In this document: one piece after another, positions 1 through 8,463 of the stretch
Layout of the letters: the number at the start of each line of letters is the position of its first letter
Position numbering within the stretch: the first letter of the stretch is position 1
DNA from: Egerieenecus sp048201975
GTDB lineage: Bacteria; Bacillota; Clostridia; Christensenellales; Aristaeellaceae
Assembly (NCBI GenBank): GCA_048201975.1
Contig: DBFBGQ010000036.1
Span: 1 to 51,231 of the forward strand
Direction of reading: 5' to 3'
Length of the DNA stretch: 51,231 nucleotides
Position numbers and translations under genes: made by a program
Notes under the pieces: model-generated
Database searches by the model: none
What the model saw: the letters and a program-made list of their open reading frames with translations, nothing else
What the model was told of the DNA's origin: nothing

Positions 1-96
1 GGGTGGGCGTAGGCTCCTCGCTCTGCGCCTGGGGATCCTGGTCAGGGGTGGGGGTGGGCGTCGGGGTAGGCGTAGGCGTGGGCGCGTCTCCGCTGT
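1..96. repeat. Pro-Thr codon repeat at the left edge
   Basis: The plus strand repeats GGGGTGGGCGT-like units. On the minus strand these read as alternating Pro-Thr codons near the C-terminal end of the visible part of the transglutaminase. It is low-complexity coding DNA that also marks the edge of the window. Confidence 0.8.
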
Positions 97-1747
97 TGTC
101 ATCCTGGGAGCGGCTCTGGGAGGAACCGCTGTTGGTTTGCACTGGCGTAGCGTCAAATGTCAGCCACCCGAAGCCCGAAAAGTAAACCTCCGTCCATGCG
201 TGGGCCTGCATGCCCGTCACATAGGCGATGCCGTTCGCGTCGGGGATGGCCTGATATCCTTCCACGTACCGGGCAGGCAACCCCACCATGCGGCACAGCA
301 CCGTCATCGCGGAGGCGAAATAGGTGCAGTAGCCTTCCTTGGTGTTGAACAGGAAGTTGGTGACGAAGTCAATGTTGCTATCCTGGGGTTCCACCTCCAG
401 GGAATAGCGGAAGTTGCGGGAAAGGTAGTTTTGCAGGGCAAAAGCCTTTTCGTAGGGGGTTTGCGCCTCCTGGGTAATCTGCGCCGCCAGGTCGTAGACC
501 TGCTGCTGCAGGTGGTCCGGCAACTGCAGGTAGGTTTCCAGCACGGCGGCGTAGTTTTCGTCGGTCAGGGAGGCGCATGCGTTGATCAGCGTGCCCAGCC
601 CCGCGTCCCCGGCCATGAGCAGCGGCGCGGTGACCGAATAGGTGTCCCCGGCGGCCAGGTCCCTGGTGACGAACACCTCGCTGGCGTTGTTGAAGTAGGG
701 CACCAGGTCGCCCTTGACGTTCAGCTCTCGGACGCGCTGGGGCAGGAACAGGTTGGAGGCGTTCTCCGACAGCATGCGGATGGTGATGGTCTGCTCCTCC
801 AGCAGGGAGGAGTTGCTCAGCGTATCCCCCTGGGGCAGCCCCATGTCAAACAGCGTCTGGCGCAGGCTGCTCCACCGGGGCGAGATGTAGAGATACCGCC
901 GCCCACCGGTGGTGTTGCGCCAAATGCGCCCCGTGTATTCGTTCATGATGACGCCGCGCAGCAGCACCCGCTTGGGGGTTTGCACCTGCATGACGGGATG
1001 ATCGGTGGGTTCGGCCGTTCCGCCCAGCTGGGCAACGCCCTGGGGATAGAATCCCTCCGTGGACAGGGAGAACACGTTGCGGGGTTCGGCGAAAAAGAAG
1101 TAGTCGAAGACTCTTTGACGGATGTCCTCGGCGAACTCCTTCAGTGTGGGGGAGGTCACGCCGCCGGAGGGGGTGAGCAGAAAGCTCACCGCCACCGCAA
1201 GCACGGCAATGGGCAACACCCGCCGCAGGGGAATGTGCTCGTGCCCGTTTTGCACATAGAGCACGATGACGGCGGCCAGGGCGGGCAGGGTATACAGCAG
1301 CAGCGACGTGCGGCTGGTGAGCCACAGTAGCATGATTACCATCAATAGCACGGCCAGGGAGGGATAGAAGCCTGCTCCAGGGGAGGTCAAGGCCCAGCAC
1401 ACCAGGCCGAAGGCCGCGGCGATGAGCAGCGCGCAGGGCGCGGCCACCAGGGGCAGCGCTCCCTGGACGCCGGAAACCTGCAGGAAGACCCCCAGCAGGA
1501 TCTCCCGCAGGGCTTGCCACCCGTTCAGGGCGCTCAGGTAAATCCCCACGCCCGCTAGGGCGGCCAGGCCCAGCGCCAGCTTGACCCCGCGATGAAGGGA
1601 CGCGGCGGCCAGCACGGCGCAAAGCCCCGCCAGCAGCGCCGCGCAGGGAAGCGCGTGTGCGGTCAGGTCCAGCGCGCCCAGCACAGGCAGCGTCAACCCC
1701 AGCGCAAAAAGGAAGGCCACCAATGCCCTGGACAACAGGGGCTTCAT
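1..1747 (-). CDS. Membrane-anchored transglutaminase-like protein, 3' end cut by the window edge
   Basis: This reads leftward off the window; about 582 residues are visible. The N-terminal ~170 residues hold a series of hydrophobic segments, as in TgpA/YebA-type proteins. An extracytoplasmic region follows, then a transglutaminase core with Cys474 in YCTYFASAM, His516 in HAWTEVYF and an Asp in TFDATP, which fits a Cys-His-Asp triad. After the core comes a Ser/Gln-rich then Pro-Thr linker that runs off the edge, so a further C-terminal segment (often a membrane helix in this family) may be missing. It lies downstream of DUF58 and MoxR genes, the usual partners. The ATG at 1747 is used here, but a GAGGTG motif is better spaced for an in-frame TTG at 1756. 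The substrate is unknown; a wall or surface-protein role is inferred. Confidence 0.88.
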   Translation of the reverse strand, partial: MKPLLSRALVAFLFALGLTLPVLGALDLTAHALPCAALLAGLCAVLAAASLHRGVKLALGLAALAGVGIYLSALNGWQALREILLGVFLQVSGVQGALPLVAAPCALLIAAAFGLVCWALTSPGAGFYPSLAVLLMVIMLLWLTSRTSLLLYTLPALAAVIVLYVQNGHEHIPLRRVLPIAVLAVAVSFLLTPSGGVTSPTLKEFAEDIRQRVFDYFFFAEPRNVFSLSTEGFYPQGVAQLGGTAEPTDHPVMQVQTPKRVLLRGVIMNEYTGRIWRNTTGGRRYLYISPRWSSLRQTLFDMGLPQGDTLSNSSLLEEQTITIRMLSENASNLFLPQRVRELNVKGDLVPYFNNASEVFVTRDLAAGDTYSVTAPLLMAGDAGLGTLINACASLTDENYAAVLETYLQLPDHLQQQVYDLAAQITQEAQTPYEKAFALQNYLSRNFRYSLEVEPQDSNIDFVTNFLFNTKEGYCTYFASAMTVLCRMVGLPARYVEGYQAIPDANGIAYVTGMQAHAWTEVYFSGFGWLTFDATPVQTNSGSSQSRSQDDNSGDAPTPTPTPTPTPTPDQDPQAQSEEPTPT

Positions 1748-1807
1748 TTTTTGCAAAGGGCTGTCACCTCATTTCTTTGCGGTTTCGCGGCGGAAGCGCG
1801 CCAAGCT

Positions 1808-2971
1808 TTACGGCGCTTCGCCGCCCTGGGGAGCCACGTAGCAAACCTCCACCGAGGCCTGCTGCAGGCGGCTGATCAGCGGCAGCACCCGCGGGTCGTT
1901 GGGGGTGAAGGTCACCAGATACAGCCGCACATAGGGCCCCATCCGGCGCATGCGGATGATCACATCCACAATGTTGCCGTTGAGCCGCGCGGTGATGATG
2001 ACCGTGCAGCCTGTTTTGCGCATGCGGCGGGTTTCCAGCAGAAGCACCCGCTCGAAGCGGTCCGTTTCGGAAAAGTCCAGCCGGGCCAGTAGCTCCAGAA
2101 GCGCCGGCATGCCCATGGCCTTTTCAAACTCCATGGGATGATTCCCCAGCAGGGGAAAGCGCAGGCTCCCGTCGTGCCGGATCTGCCGGTCCACCACGGA
2201 AGCGGCGGTTTCCAGCAGCGTATCCCGAATGTCCGCCTCCGCTTCGGGGTGCCCCCAGGTGGGGGGCGGAGAGCAGTCCATGAGCACCAGGGTATCCGGC
2301 AGAATGGGCTCCTCAAAGCGGCGCACCATCAGCTCGTTTTTGCGCAGGGAGAGCTTCCAGTGGATTTTCTTGAGCGGATCGCCGGGCTGATATCCCCGCA
2401 CGTCCGCGGGAGCGTTGATGTCCTCGGTGGCCTTGTGCATGATTTCCGATCCCGCGTCCCCCGAGGCGAACTTCAGGTCGTCCACCTGGAAGGTCATGGG
2501 CAGCACCAGCAGTTCCCGGGAGCGCATGTCCGGCTCCTTGGCAATGGAGAACAGGCCGAAGAGGTCCTCGATTACATAGCGCTTGACGCCCGGAGCGGTG
2601 ATGCCCACGTGCACGGCGTGGAAGGGCAGCGTCACCGTCTGGCCCCGGCCGCGCAGGTTGGTCATGCGCAGCTGGGTTTCCGGGGTCTCCGGGGTGGCGG
2701 CCAGCTCTAGCAGCACCGGCGCAATGGGCAGGGGACAGCCGCACTGCACCTGAATGGTGAGGGTCACGGTGTCTCCCCGGCGCACATTCTGCCCGCTGAG
2801 CAGGCAATGGATGCGGGTGGTTTTGGAGGCCCAGAGCACGCTGACCAGGCTCAGCCCCAGGAGCACCACCAGCAAAATGGCCGCCATCAGGAAAATGGGG
2901 CTACCCGTGGACAGCGCCGTCAGCAGCAGCGCGCCCAGGGAGACCCCCAGGGGGATCAAATGGCATTTCAT
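1808..2971 (-). CDS. DUF58 family membrane-associated protein
   Basis: This 387-residue protein has two hydrophobic segments near the N-terminus (about residues 5-22 and 25-47). The DUF58 signature GDPLKKIHWKLSLRKNEL lies in the middle, followed by a von Willebrand-A-like region with LVLMDCS. The start ATG at 2971 overlaps the stop of the moxR gene (ATGA), which points to translational coupling. DUF58 proteins are usually encoded beside MoxR ATPases and transglutaminase membrane proteins, as here. The family's biochemical role is not settled; a part in assembling or regulating an envelope complex is inference. Confidence 0.9.
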   Translation of the reverse strand: MKCHLIPLGVSLGALLLTALSTGSPIFLMAAILLVVLLGLSLVSVLWASKTTRIHCLLSGQNVRRGDTVTLTIQVQCGCPLPIAPVLLELAATPETPETQLRMTNLRGRGQTVTLPFHAVHVGITAPGVKRYVIEDLFGLFSIAKEPDMRSRELLVLPMTFQVDDLKFASGDAGSEIMHKATEDINAPADVRGYQPGDPLKKIHWKLSLRKNELMVRRFEEPILPDTLVLMDCSPPPTWGHPEAEADIRDTLLETAASVVDRQIRHDGSLRFPLLGNHPMEFEKAMGMPALLELLARLDFSETDRFERVLLLETRRMRKTGCTVIITARLNGNIVDVIIRMRRMGPYVRLYLVTFTPNDPRVLPLISRLQQASVEVCYVAPQGGEAP

Positions 2972-3909
2972 AGCTTCAGCGGCACCGCCACGTTCTGCAA
3001 CAGATTGATCAGCACCTGCTCGGCGGTGATGCCCTTCATCCTCGCCTCGGGGTTGGGCAGCAGGCGGTGAGACAGCACGGGCAGCACCATGTGCTGCACA
3101 TCCTCCGGCAGGATGAAATCCCGGCCGTCCAGCAGGGCGCAGGCCTGCGCGCCGTGGATCAGCGCGATGGCCGCGCGGGTGGAGGCGCCCAGCTGCAGGG
3201 CGGGGTCCTGGCGGGTGGCGGCCACCAGTTGGGCCACATAGGCCCGCACCTCGGGGGCGCAGTAGATCGTGGTGACCATCTGCTGGAGCATGATGATATC
3301 CTGGGCGCTGCACACAGGCTCCAGGGTTTCCATGGGCTTGACCTGCCCGCTGTAGCGCTCCAGCACGTCCATCTCCTGCTCCACGCTGGGATAGCCGATG
3401 GAGATGCGCAGGAAGAAGCGGTCCATCTGCGCCTCTGGCAGGGGATAGGTGCCCACGAACTCTCCGGGGTTCTGCGTGGCCAGAACAATAAAAGGCTGGG
3501 GCAGCGCATGGGTGATGCCGTCCACCGTCACCTGGTATTCCTCCATGACCTCCAGCAGGCTGGCCTGGGTCTTGGGGCTGGTGCGGTTGATTTCATCCGC
3601 CAGCACCACCTGGCTCATCACCGCGCCGGGCTTGTATTCCATTTCGCCGGTTTTGAAGTTCACCAGGGTGAAGCCCGTTACATCCGAGGGCATCAGGTCC
3701 GGGGTGAACTGTATGCGCTTAAAGGAGCAGTCCAGGGATTTGGCCAGCGCGCTGGCCAGGGTGGTTTTGCCCACGCCGGGCACGTCCTCGATCAGCACAT
3801 GGCCCTTGCATAGCAGGGCGATCAGCGCATACTCGATGGCTTCTTCCTTACCGACAATCACCTTGCCGATATTCTGCTGCAGTGCGTTTATCATTTGCCT
3901 GGGCTGCAT
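2968..3909 (-). CDS. MoxR family AAA+ ATPase
   Basis: The protein has 313 residues, normal for MoxR. Walker A is DVPGVGKTTLA, Walker B is VVLADEINR, and the sensor region ATQNPGEFVGTYPLPEAQ is typical of the family. The ATG at 3909 is chosen because GGAAG lies 8 bases upstream; an upstream in-frame GTG at 3918 would sit almost on that site. It is first in a three-gene leftward operon with DUF58 and a transglutaminase, driven by the promoter at 3946-3974. MoxR proteins act as chaperone-like ATPases for partner proteins; the partner here is probably the neighbouring membrane proteins, by inference. Confidence 0.93.
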   Translation of the reverse strand: MQPRQMINALQQNIGKVIVGKEEAIEYALIALLCKGHVLIEDVPGVGKTTLASALAKSLDCSFKRIQFTPDLMPSDVTGFTLVNFKTGEMEYKPGAVMSQVVLADEINRTSPKTQASLLEVMEEYQVTVDGITHALPQPFIVLATQNPGEFVGTYPLPEAQMDRFFLRISIGYPSVEQEMDVLERYSGQVKPMETLEPVCSAQDIIMLQQMVTTIYCAPEVRAYVAQLVAATRQDPALQLGASTRAAIALIHGAQACALLDGRDFILPEDVQHMVLPVLSHRLLPNPEARMKGITAEQVLINLLQNVAVPLKL

Positions 3910-3945
3910 ACAGCACACTTCCTTTCACGGGGCGGCCCCGCTTGT

Positions 3946-3974
3946 AGTATATCCAATTTTTCACCGGGTTGCAA
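3946..3974 (-). promoter_or_regulatory. Promoter of the moxR operon
   Basis: Read on the minus strand: TTGCAA (3974-3969), a 17-base spacer, then TATACT (3951-3946). It lies 37 bases upstream of the moxR start. Confidence 0.7.
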
Positions 3975-3987
3975 GGCGGCCCGGGGC

Positions 3988-4016
3988 TTGCCAAACGCGC
4001 GCCGGGGTCGTACAAT
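3988..4016 (+). promoter_or_regulatory. Promoter of the birA operon
   Basis: TTGCCA (3988-3993), a 17-base spacer and TACAAT (4011-4016). It is back-to-back with the moxR promoter and leaves a leader of about 80 bases before birA. A GAAGAGGAG ribosome site precedes the ATG at 4105. Confidence 0.7.
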
Positions 4017-4104
4017 AGCCATGAAGCCAGGAAACAGGCCGCGTTCAGGCACAAATAGTATCGTATCACATTTGTAACAATTTTGCAATAGAAGAGGAGC
4101 GTCT

Positions 4105-5073
4105 ATGCGGGATATTCTGGAAATGCTGGCGGGAGGCGGTTATGTCTCGGGGGAGAAAATCAGCGCGGAGCTGGGAGTGAGCCGCGCGGCGGTGTGGAAA
4201 CGCATGGAGGCGCTGCGGGCGCAGGGCTACCAGATTGAAAGCGCGGGACGGCGGGGGTATCGCCTGTTGCCCGGGGACGCCCTGGATCCGGAGCTGTGGC
4301 GGGGCGCGCTGACCACCCGGGAGCTGGGCCGTGGAGAGGTGTGCTACCGGCCGGAGATGGGCAGCACCAACACCGTGCTCAAGGAGATGGCCGTGAGCGG
4401 CGCGCCCCATGGCAGCCTGTGCCTGTGCGACCGGCAGAGCGCGGGTCGGGGGCGGCTGGGCAGGCAGTGGGTTTCCCCGGCCGGGCAAGGGCTATGGTGC
4501 TCCACGCTGCTGCGGCCGCGCCTGAAGCCACAGGAGGCGCCCTTTGTCACCTTCTGCGCCGCCATGGCCCTGGCGGAAGCCATCGACGGCCTGTGCGGCG
4601 TGCATGCCCGGATCAAATGGCCCAACGATGTGGTGATCCACGGGAAAAAGTGCTGCGGCATCCTCCTGGAAATGGCCGCCGATCCCGACCGTCTGGAATA
4701 TGTGGTGGCGGGCACGGGGGTGAATCTGCAGCCGGGAGCGTATCCTCCTGAGCTGCGGGACCGGGCGATTTCCCTGGCGGAGGTGACGGAGCGGCCGCCC
4801 CTGCGCCGGGAGATGCTCTTGGCCTATCTGGCGGCGCTGGAACCCCTGATGGATAGGTTGGAGCAGGCGGGCTTTGCGGCGCTGTTGCCGGATTACGCGG
4901 CCCGGAGCTGCACCCTGGGCAGCCGGGTGCAGGTGAGCGGAAGCGTGAACCTGACCGGGGTGGCCGAGGATCTGGACGCCGTCGGAGCGCTTCTGGTGCG
5001 GGACGATGGGGGAACGTTGCACCGGGTACTCTCCGGGGATGTTTCCGTGCGGGGGGTCATGGGCTATGTGTAA
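4105..5073 (+). CDS. birA: Bifunctional biotin-[acetyl-CoA-carboxylase] ligase / biotin operon repressor
   Basis: This 322-residue protein activates biotin with ATP and attaches it to a lysine of biotin-dependent carboxylases. Residues 1-60 form a winged helix (VSGEKISAELGVSRAAVWKR), marking a class II BirA that can also bind DNA. The ligase core follows, with SAGRGRLGRQW for biotinyl-AMP binding and KWPNDV with GILLEM further on. The C-terminal SH3-like cap is present. Its last codons overlap acpS by 8 bases. No biotin synthesis genes are in the window, so its DNA target cannot be seen. Confidence 0.95.
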   Translation: MRDILEMLAGGGYVSGEKISAELGVSRAAVWKRMEALRAQGYQIESAGRRGYRLLPGDALDPELWRGALTTRELGRGEVCYRPEMGSTNTVLKEMAVSGAPHGSLCLCDRQSAGRGRLGRQWVSPAGQGLWCSTLLRPRLKPQEAPFVTFCAAMALAEAIDGLCGVHARIKWPNDVVIHGKKCCGILLEMAADPDRLEYVVAGTGVNLQPGAYPPELRDRAISLAEVTERPPLRREMLLAYLAALEPLMDRLEQAGFAALLPDYAARSCTLGSRVQVSGSVNLTGVAEDLDAVGALLVRDDGGTLHRVLSGDVSVRGVMGYV

Positions 5074-5434
5074 GGGATTGGGGCTGGATCTGTGCGGCAT
5101 TGCCCGCATGGCGGCGCTGGTGGAGGACGAGCGCTTTCTGGGCCGCTACTTTACGTCGGAGGAGGCAGCCTATGTCCGAGGCAAGGGCGCGGGGGCGGCG
5201 CAGACCCTGGCGGGGCTTTACGCCGCCAAGGAGGCGGTGCTCAAGGCCATGGGCACAGGCATTGCCTTGCCCCTGCGGGAGGTGGAGATCTGGCACGCTC
5301 CCGGCGGGCAGCCCCAGGTGCGTTTGACAGGGCAGGCGGCCCGGCGCCTGGCGGAGCTGGGCGGCGGCACGTTTCTGCTGACCGTGACCCACGAGGGGGA
5401 TACCGCGGCGGCGGCAGCGCTGTGGCAGGCCTGA
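5066..5434 (+). CDS. acpS: Holo-[acyl-carrier-protein] synthase
   Basis: This 122-residue enzyme transfers phosphopantetheine from CoA to a serine of acyl carrier protein. The expected motifs are present: GLDLCGI near the N-terminus with the metal-binding Asp, AAKEAVLKAMG with the catalytic Glu, and THEGDTAAAAAL at the C-terminus. Length is normal. The ATG at 5066 sits inside the end of birA; an upstream in-frame start would overlap birA much more. It forms an operon with birA and nnr. Confidence 0.93.
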   Translation: MCKGLGLDLCGIARMAALVEDERFLGRYFTSEEAAYVRGKGAGAAQTLAGLYAAKEAVLKAMGTGIALPLREVEIWHAPGGQPQVRLTGQAARRLAELGGGTFLLTVTHEGDTAAAAALWQA

Positions 5435-5455
5435 GAGAAAGAGAGGAGGCATCCT

Positions 5456-6961
5456 ATGCGCATCACCATTACGCCGGCGCAGATGCAGCGCCTGGAGCAG
5501 GATTTCATGGCGCGGACGGGGACGCCCGGCATTCTCCTGATGGAGATGGCCGCCCAGGCGGTGACGGCGGCGGTGCGTCGCCATGCCCCGGCGGGGAGCG
5601 CCGTGCTCTTTTTGTGCGGGCCGGGAAACAATGGCGGCGACGGGTACGCGGCTGCGCGGCTGTGGCGGATGGCCGGCGGGGAAAGCCTGGTATGGGAGCT
5701 GAGCAGCCAGCCCAAGGGGGATGCCGCGGTGAATCGCGCCCTGCTCTGCCTGCAGGGGGTGACGCCCATGCCGCCGGAGGACAGGCTGCCCCGGGGGGTT
5801 GCCTGCGTGGTGGACGCGCTCTTTGGCACGGGGCTGACCAGGCCGCTGGCTGGGGAGGCGGAAGCTCTGGCGCGCCTGTGCGCTGACAGCGGCCTGCCCC
5901 TGGTGGCGGTGGACATCCCCTCCGGGCTGAACGGGGAGACCGGTGCGGGGGAGACGGTATTTCGAGCTACGGAGACCGTCACTTTCCACCGGCTCAAAGC
6001 GGGGCTGCTGCTGGGGCAGGGACCGGCCTATACGGGACGGATCACCCTGGCGGAAATCGGCATCCCGGAGCGTTGGGGAGAAGCGTCCGGCATGCAGGTG
6101 CTCACGGAGGAGGATGCGCGGCGGCTGTGTCCGCCCCGGCCTGCGCTGAGCCATAAGGGCACCTTCGGCCGGGTGGTTCTTCTGGGGGGAAGCCCGGGAA
6201 TGGCGGGGGCGGCGGCGCTGTGCGCCCAGGCATGCATGCGCATGGGCGCGGGACTGACGCAGGTGGCCTGCCGGGAAAGCCTGGTGCCCATTTTGCAGTC
6301 GCTTGCGCCCTGCGCCACATGCATTCCCCTGCCGGAGGCCAACGGACGGCTTGCTCCGGAGGCGTCGGAGCGCCTGCGGGCAGCCCTGCAAGGCGCGGCG
6401 GCGGCGGCGGTGGGCTGCGGTCTGGGACAGGCTGCGGACGCGGCTCCGCTGCTGGAGATTCTGGCGGAAGCGGAGTGCCCCGTGGTGTGGGATGCCGACG
6501 CCCTGAACCTGCTGGCGGCCTCGGGCGCGCCCGCGCGCAAGCGGGAGGACCTGCTGACGCCGCATCCCGGGGAAGCTGCCCGTCTGTTGGGCTGGGAGAT
6601 TGCCCGCGTGACGGCGGCGCCCCTGGCCGCACTTCAGGCGCTGCAGGCCCGCTGGGGCGGCGCTGTGCTGTTGAAGGGCGCCACCTCCCTGATGAGCGAC
6701 GGCGTGCGGACTGCGGCCAATGCCGCCGGTTCTCCGGCGCTGGCCAAGGGCGGCAGCGGGGATGTGCTTACCGGCGTGCTGGCGGCGCTGCTGGCCCAGC
6801 GCCGGCGTCTGGGCTGGGACAGCCTGACCGTGCTGCAGCTGGGAGCCTACCTCCACGGGCAGGCGGGCTGCCGGGCCGCGGAGGAGCTTGGCGCCACCTC
6901 CGTCACCGCGTGGGAGGTAGCCCAGCGCCTGCGCTGGCCGGGGGAAAACGCGCATCGCTGA
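5456..6961 (+). CDS. nnr: Bifunctional NAD(P)H-hydrate epimerase / ADP-dependent NAD(P)H-hydrate dehydratase
   Basis: This 501-residue enzyme repairs hydrated NADH and NADPH. The N-terminal YjeF epimerase domain (about 1-210) carries GPGNNGGDGYAAAR and VDALFGTGL. The C-terminal ribokinase-like dehydratase domain (about 225-495) carries HKGTFGRVVLLGGSPGMAGA, TPHPGEAARLLG and the signature KGGSGDVLTGVLAALLAQ. A GAGGAGG ribosome site lies 6 bases before the ATG. The gene is last in the birA-acpS-nnr operon; acpS and nnr are commonly neighbours in Firmicutes. Confidence 0.96.
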   Translation: MRITITPAQMQRLEQDFMARTGTPGILLMEMAAQAVTAAVRRHAPAGSAVLFLCGPGNNGGDGYAAARLWRMAGGESLVWELSSQPKGDAAVNRALLCLQGVTPMPPEDRLPRGVACVVDALFGTGLTRPLAGEAEALARLCADSGLPLVAVDIPSGLNGETGAGETVFRATETVTFHRLKAGLLLGQGPAYTGRITLAEIGIPERWGEASGMQVLTEEDARRLCPPRPALSHKGTFGRVVLLGGSPGMAGAAALCAQACMRMGAGLTQVACRESLVPILQSLAPCATCIPLPEANGRLAPEASERLRAALQGAAAAAVGCGLGQAADAAPLLEILAEAECPVVWDADALNLLAASGAPARKREDLLTPHPGEAARLLGWEIARVTAAPLAALQALQARWGGAVLLKGATSLMSDGVRTAANAAGSPALAKGGSGDVLTGVLAALLAQRRRLGWDSLTVLQLGAYLHGQAGCRAAEELGATSVTAWEVAQRLRWPGENAHR

Positions 6962-7068
6962 CAAGGCTTTCCCTGCGCAACTTTTGCAAGCGGTGTGCCG
7001 CGGCGCCCATGGTCGCAGCGTACGGCCGCTGGCTTTCCAAGGGAATCCTTGCTATTTAACACATTGAA

Positions 7069-7089
7069 GCCCCCGCGGCAAGCGGGGGC
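7069..7089. terminator. GC-rich hairpin between convergent genes
   Basis: A perfect 8-base-pair stem GCCCCCGC/GCGGGGGC with loop GGCAA, placed between nnr and the leftward gene at 7108. Neither side has a good T-run, so its strength as an intrinsic terminator is uncertain. Confidence 0.5.
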
Positions 7090-7107
7090 CAAACTGCTTG
7101 TGGGACT

Positions 7108-8241
7108 TTATTCCAGCACCAGGCCGGGATCCTCCGCGGAGGCCAACGCTTCAAAAGGCACCTGGAACCATTCGCGGGCCGCGTAGCCGTTGTCGTGCGC
7201 CACATAGGCTGTTACCACCATGCCGCCTTCGGCGTCCTCTATCTCATAATGGTAGCTGCACGCGGTGGTGAAGTCCCGAATATCGCGGGAGAGAATCTCC
7301 CCCTCCGGAGATACGGTCAGGGCAAAGGCGCGAAACAGTCCCCGGGAGTTGGCCATCACTGTGCCGTAGAGCCGGATGTTGCCGTCTCCTGCGGCTTGCG
7401 CCAGGTTGATATCCACAAGGGCGTTTTCGGCGCGGAGCGTTTTATAAAAGGTACGCTTTCCGCTGGCGTCCAGGTGCAGCAGCACGGTCTGCGTGTAATC
7501 TGCGGCGCGGGAAGCAAAGAAGTAACATCCGCCCAGCCCGTCGGAGGCGAGGTAATGCTGGTTGTCGTTGTTGAAATTTTCCCGGTCGCTGACGGTGGCC
7601 TGCAGCAGCGTCTCCCCCTGGGCGGATAGATGCAGGACCTGCCAGGCGTAGCCGCTGTCGGAGCCGGCGTTGCTGGAAAGCCCCAGCAGCAGGGAGCCGT
7701 CCTCCAGCTCCGCCGCCTCATAAATGGTGGCGCCCGTCTGCCCCAGGGGCAGGCTGAAGCGCAGCGTTCCGTCCAGGTTCCAGCACTGGAGCAGGGGCAG
7801 CGTGGACTTGGAGGCCAGGAGGCAGGAGCGCAGCGCTTGCGGGAAAAACACATCCGTGTCCTCCACGCACAGCTCCAGTTGGCCGTCCTCCAGCCAATAC
7901 AGCTGGAAGCGCTTGCTTATGGAATGGGCAATGACCCCCATGCGCCCGTCCGGCGCGGCGAAGGGAACATAGCTCAGCGGATTTCCCTGCTCGTCCCTGT
8001 CCGGCAGGAGCAGGGAGGCCACAGCCTGGCCGCCGCTGTTCAGCGTATAGCGGGAGGGCGCTCCATCCTGCCCCTGCTCCGTCAGGACCATGGATGCGTC
8101 CCCGTAGAGGCTCCCGGATTCGGGAGCCGGGACCGCATAGGGGATCAGGTCGATTTGTCCGTTTTGATAGGCGACGCCCTCTCCTAGGGCTGAGGCGGTC
8201 GCACCAAGCAGCAGCAGAACAATGCACAGCATGCGTTTCAT
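7108..8241 (-). CDS. Exported protein of unknown function, probably beta-propeller-like
   Basis: The 377-residue product begins with MKRMLCIVLLLLGATASA, a clear signal peptide with no lipobox. I do not recognise the family. The body repeats short beta-rich blocks (GRMGVIAHS, DGSLLLGLSS, DGNIRLYGTV) in the manner of a WD40 or YncE-like propeller, which is inference. A GGAGGAG ribosome site precedes the ATG. The gene stands alone, convergent with nnr and divergent from the amylase gene. It has no transmembrane segment after the signal peptide, so it should act outside the membrane. Confidence 0.75.
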   Translation of the reverse strand: MKRMLCIVLLLLGATASALGEGVAYQNGQIDLIPYAVPAPESGSLYGDASMVLTEQGQDGAPSRYTLNSGGQAVASLLLPDRDEQGNPLSYVPFAAPDGRMGVIAHSISKRFQLYWLEDGQLELCVEDTDVFFPQALRSCLLASKSTLPLLQCWNLDGTLRFSLPLGQTGATIYEAAELEDGSLLLGLSSNAGSDSGYAWQVLHLSAQGETLLQATVSDRENFNNDNQHYLASDGLGGCYFFASRAADYTQTVLLHLDASGKRTFYKTLRAENALVDINLAQAAGDGNIRLYGTVMANSRGLFRAFALTVSPEGEILSRDIRDFTTACSYHYEIEDAEGGMVVTAYVAHDNGYAAREWFQVPFEALASAEDPGLVLE

Positions 8242-8413
8242 GGGTTCTCTCTCCTCCGTTTCTTCCCTATTCCAACCATAAAACGGCGGGCATGGCGCAG
8301 AAACTGCGCCGCACGCCATTTTTTTGGAAAATCGGGCGGAAAAGTTGGCGGCATGCTTTTCCAGGCGGCGAGGCATGCTGTTGTATTGGACCGCTTTTCT
8401 TTTTGGAAAGGGT

Positions 8414-8442
8414 TTGCCATTTTGTCCTGAATTGCGTATAAT
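8414..8442 (+). promoter_or_regulatory. Promoter of the alpha-amylase gene
   Basis: TTGCCA (8414-8419), a 17-base spacer and a perfect TATAAT (8437-8442). The transcript should start near 8449, giving a very short leader that is little more than the AAGGAGGG ribosome site at 8451-8458. Confidence 0.78.
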
Positions 8443-8463
8443 AGCGCGATAAGGAGGGATTGC

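Noticed and set aside
5057..6964. Long minus-strand frame opposite nnr and acpS
   Set aside because: No recognisable motif, no ribosome site, and it opposes two well-supported genes.
8294..8310. GGCGCAG-AAA-CTGCGCC hairpin followed by a T-run as a plus-strand terminator
   Set aside because: No plus-strand gene lies upstream; the hairpin is inside a divergent promoter region and its role is unclear.
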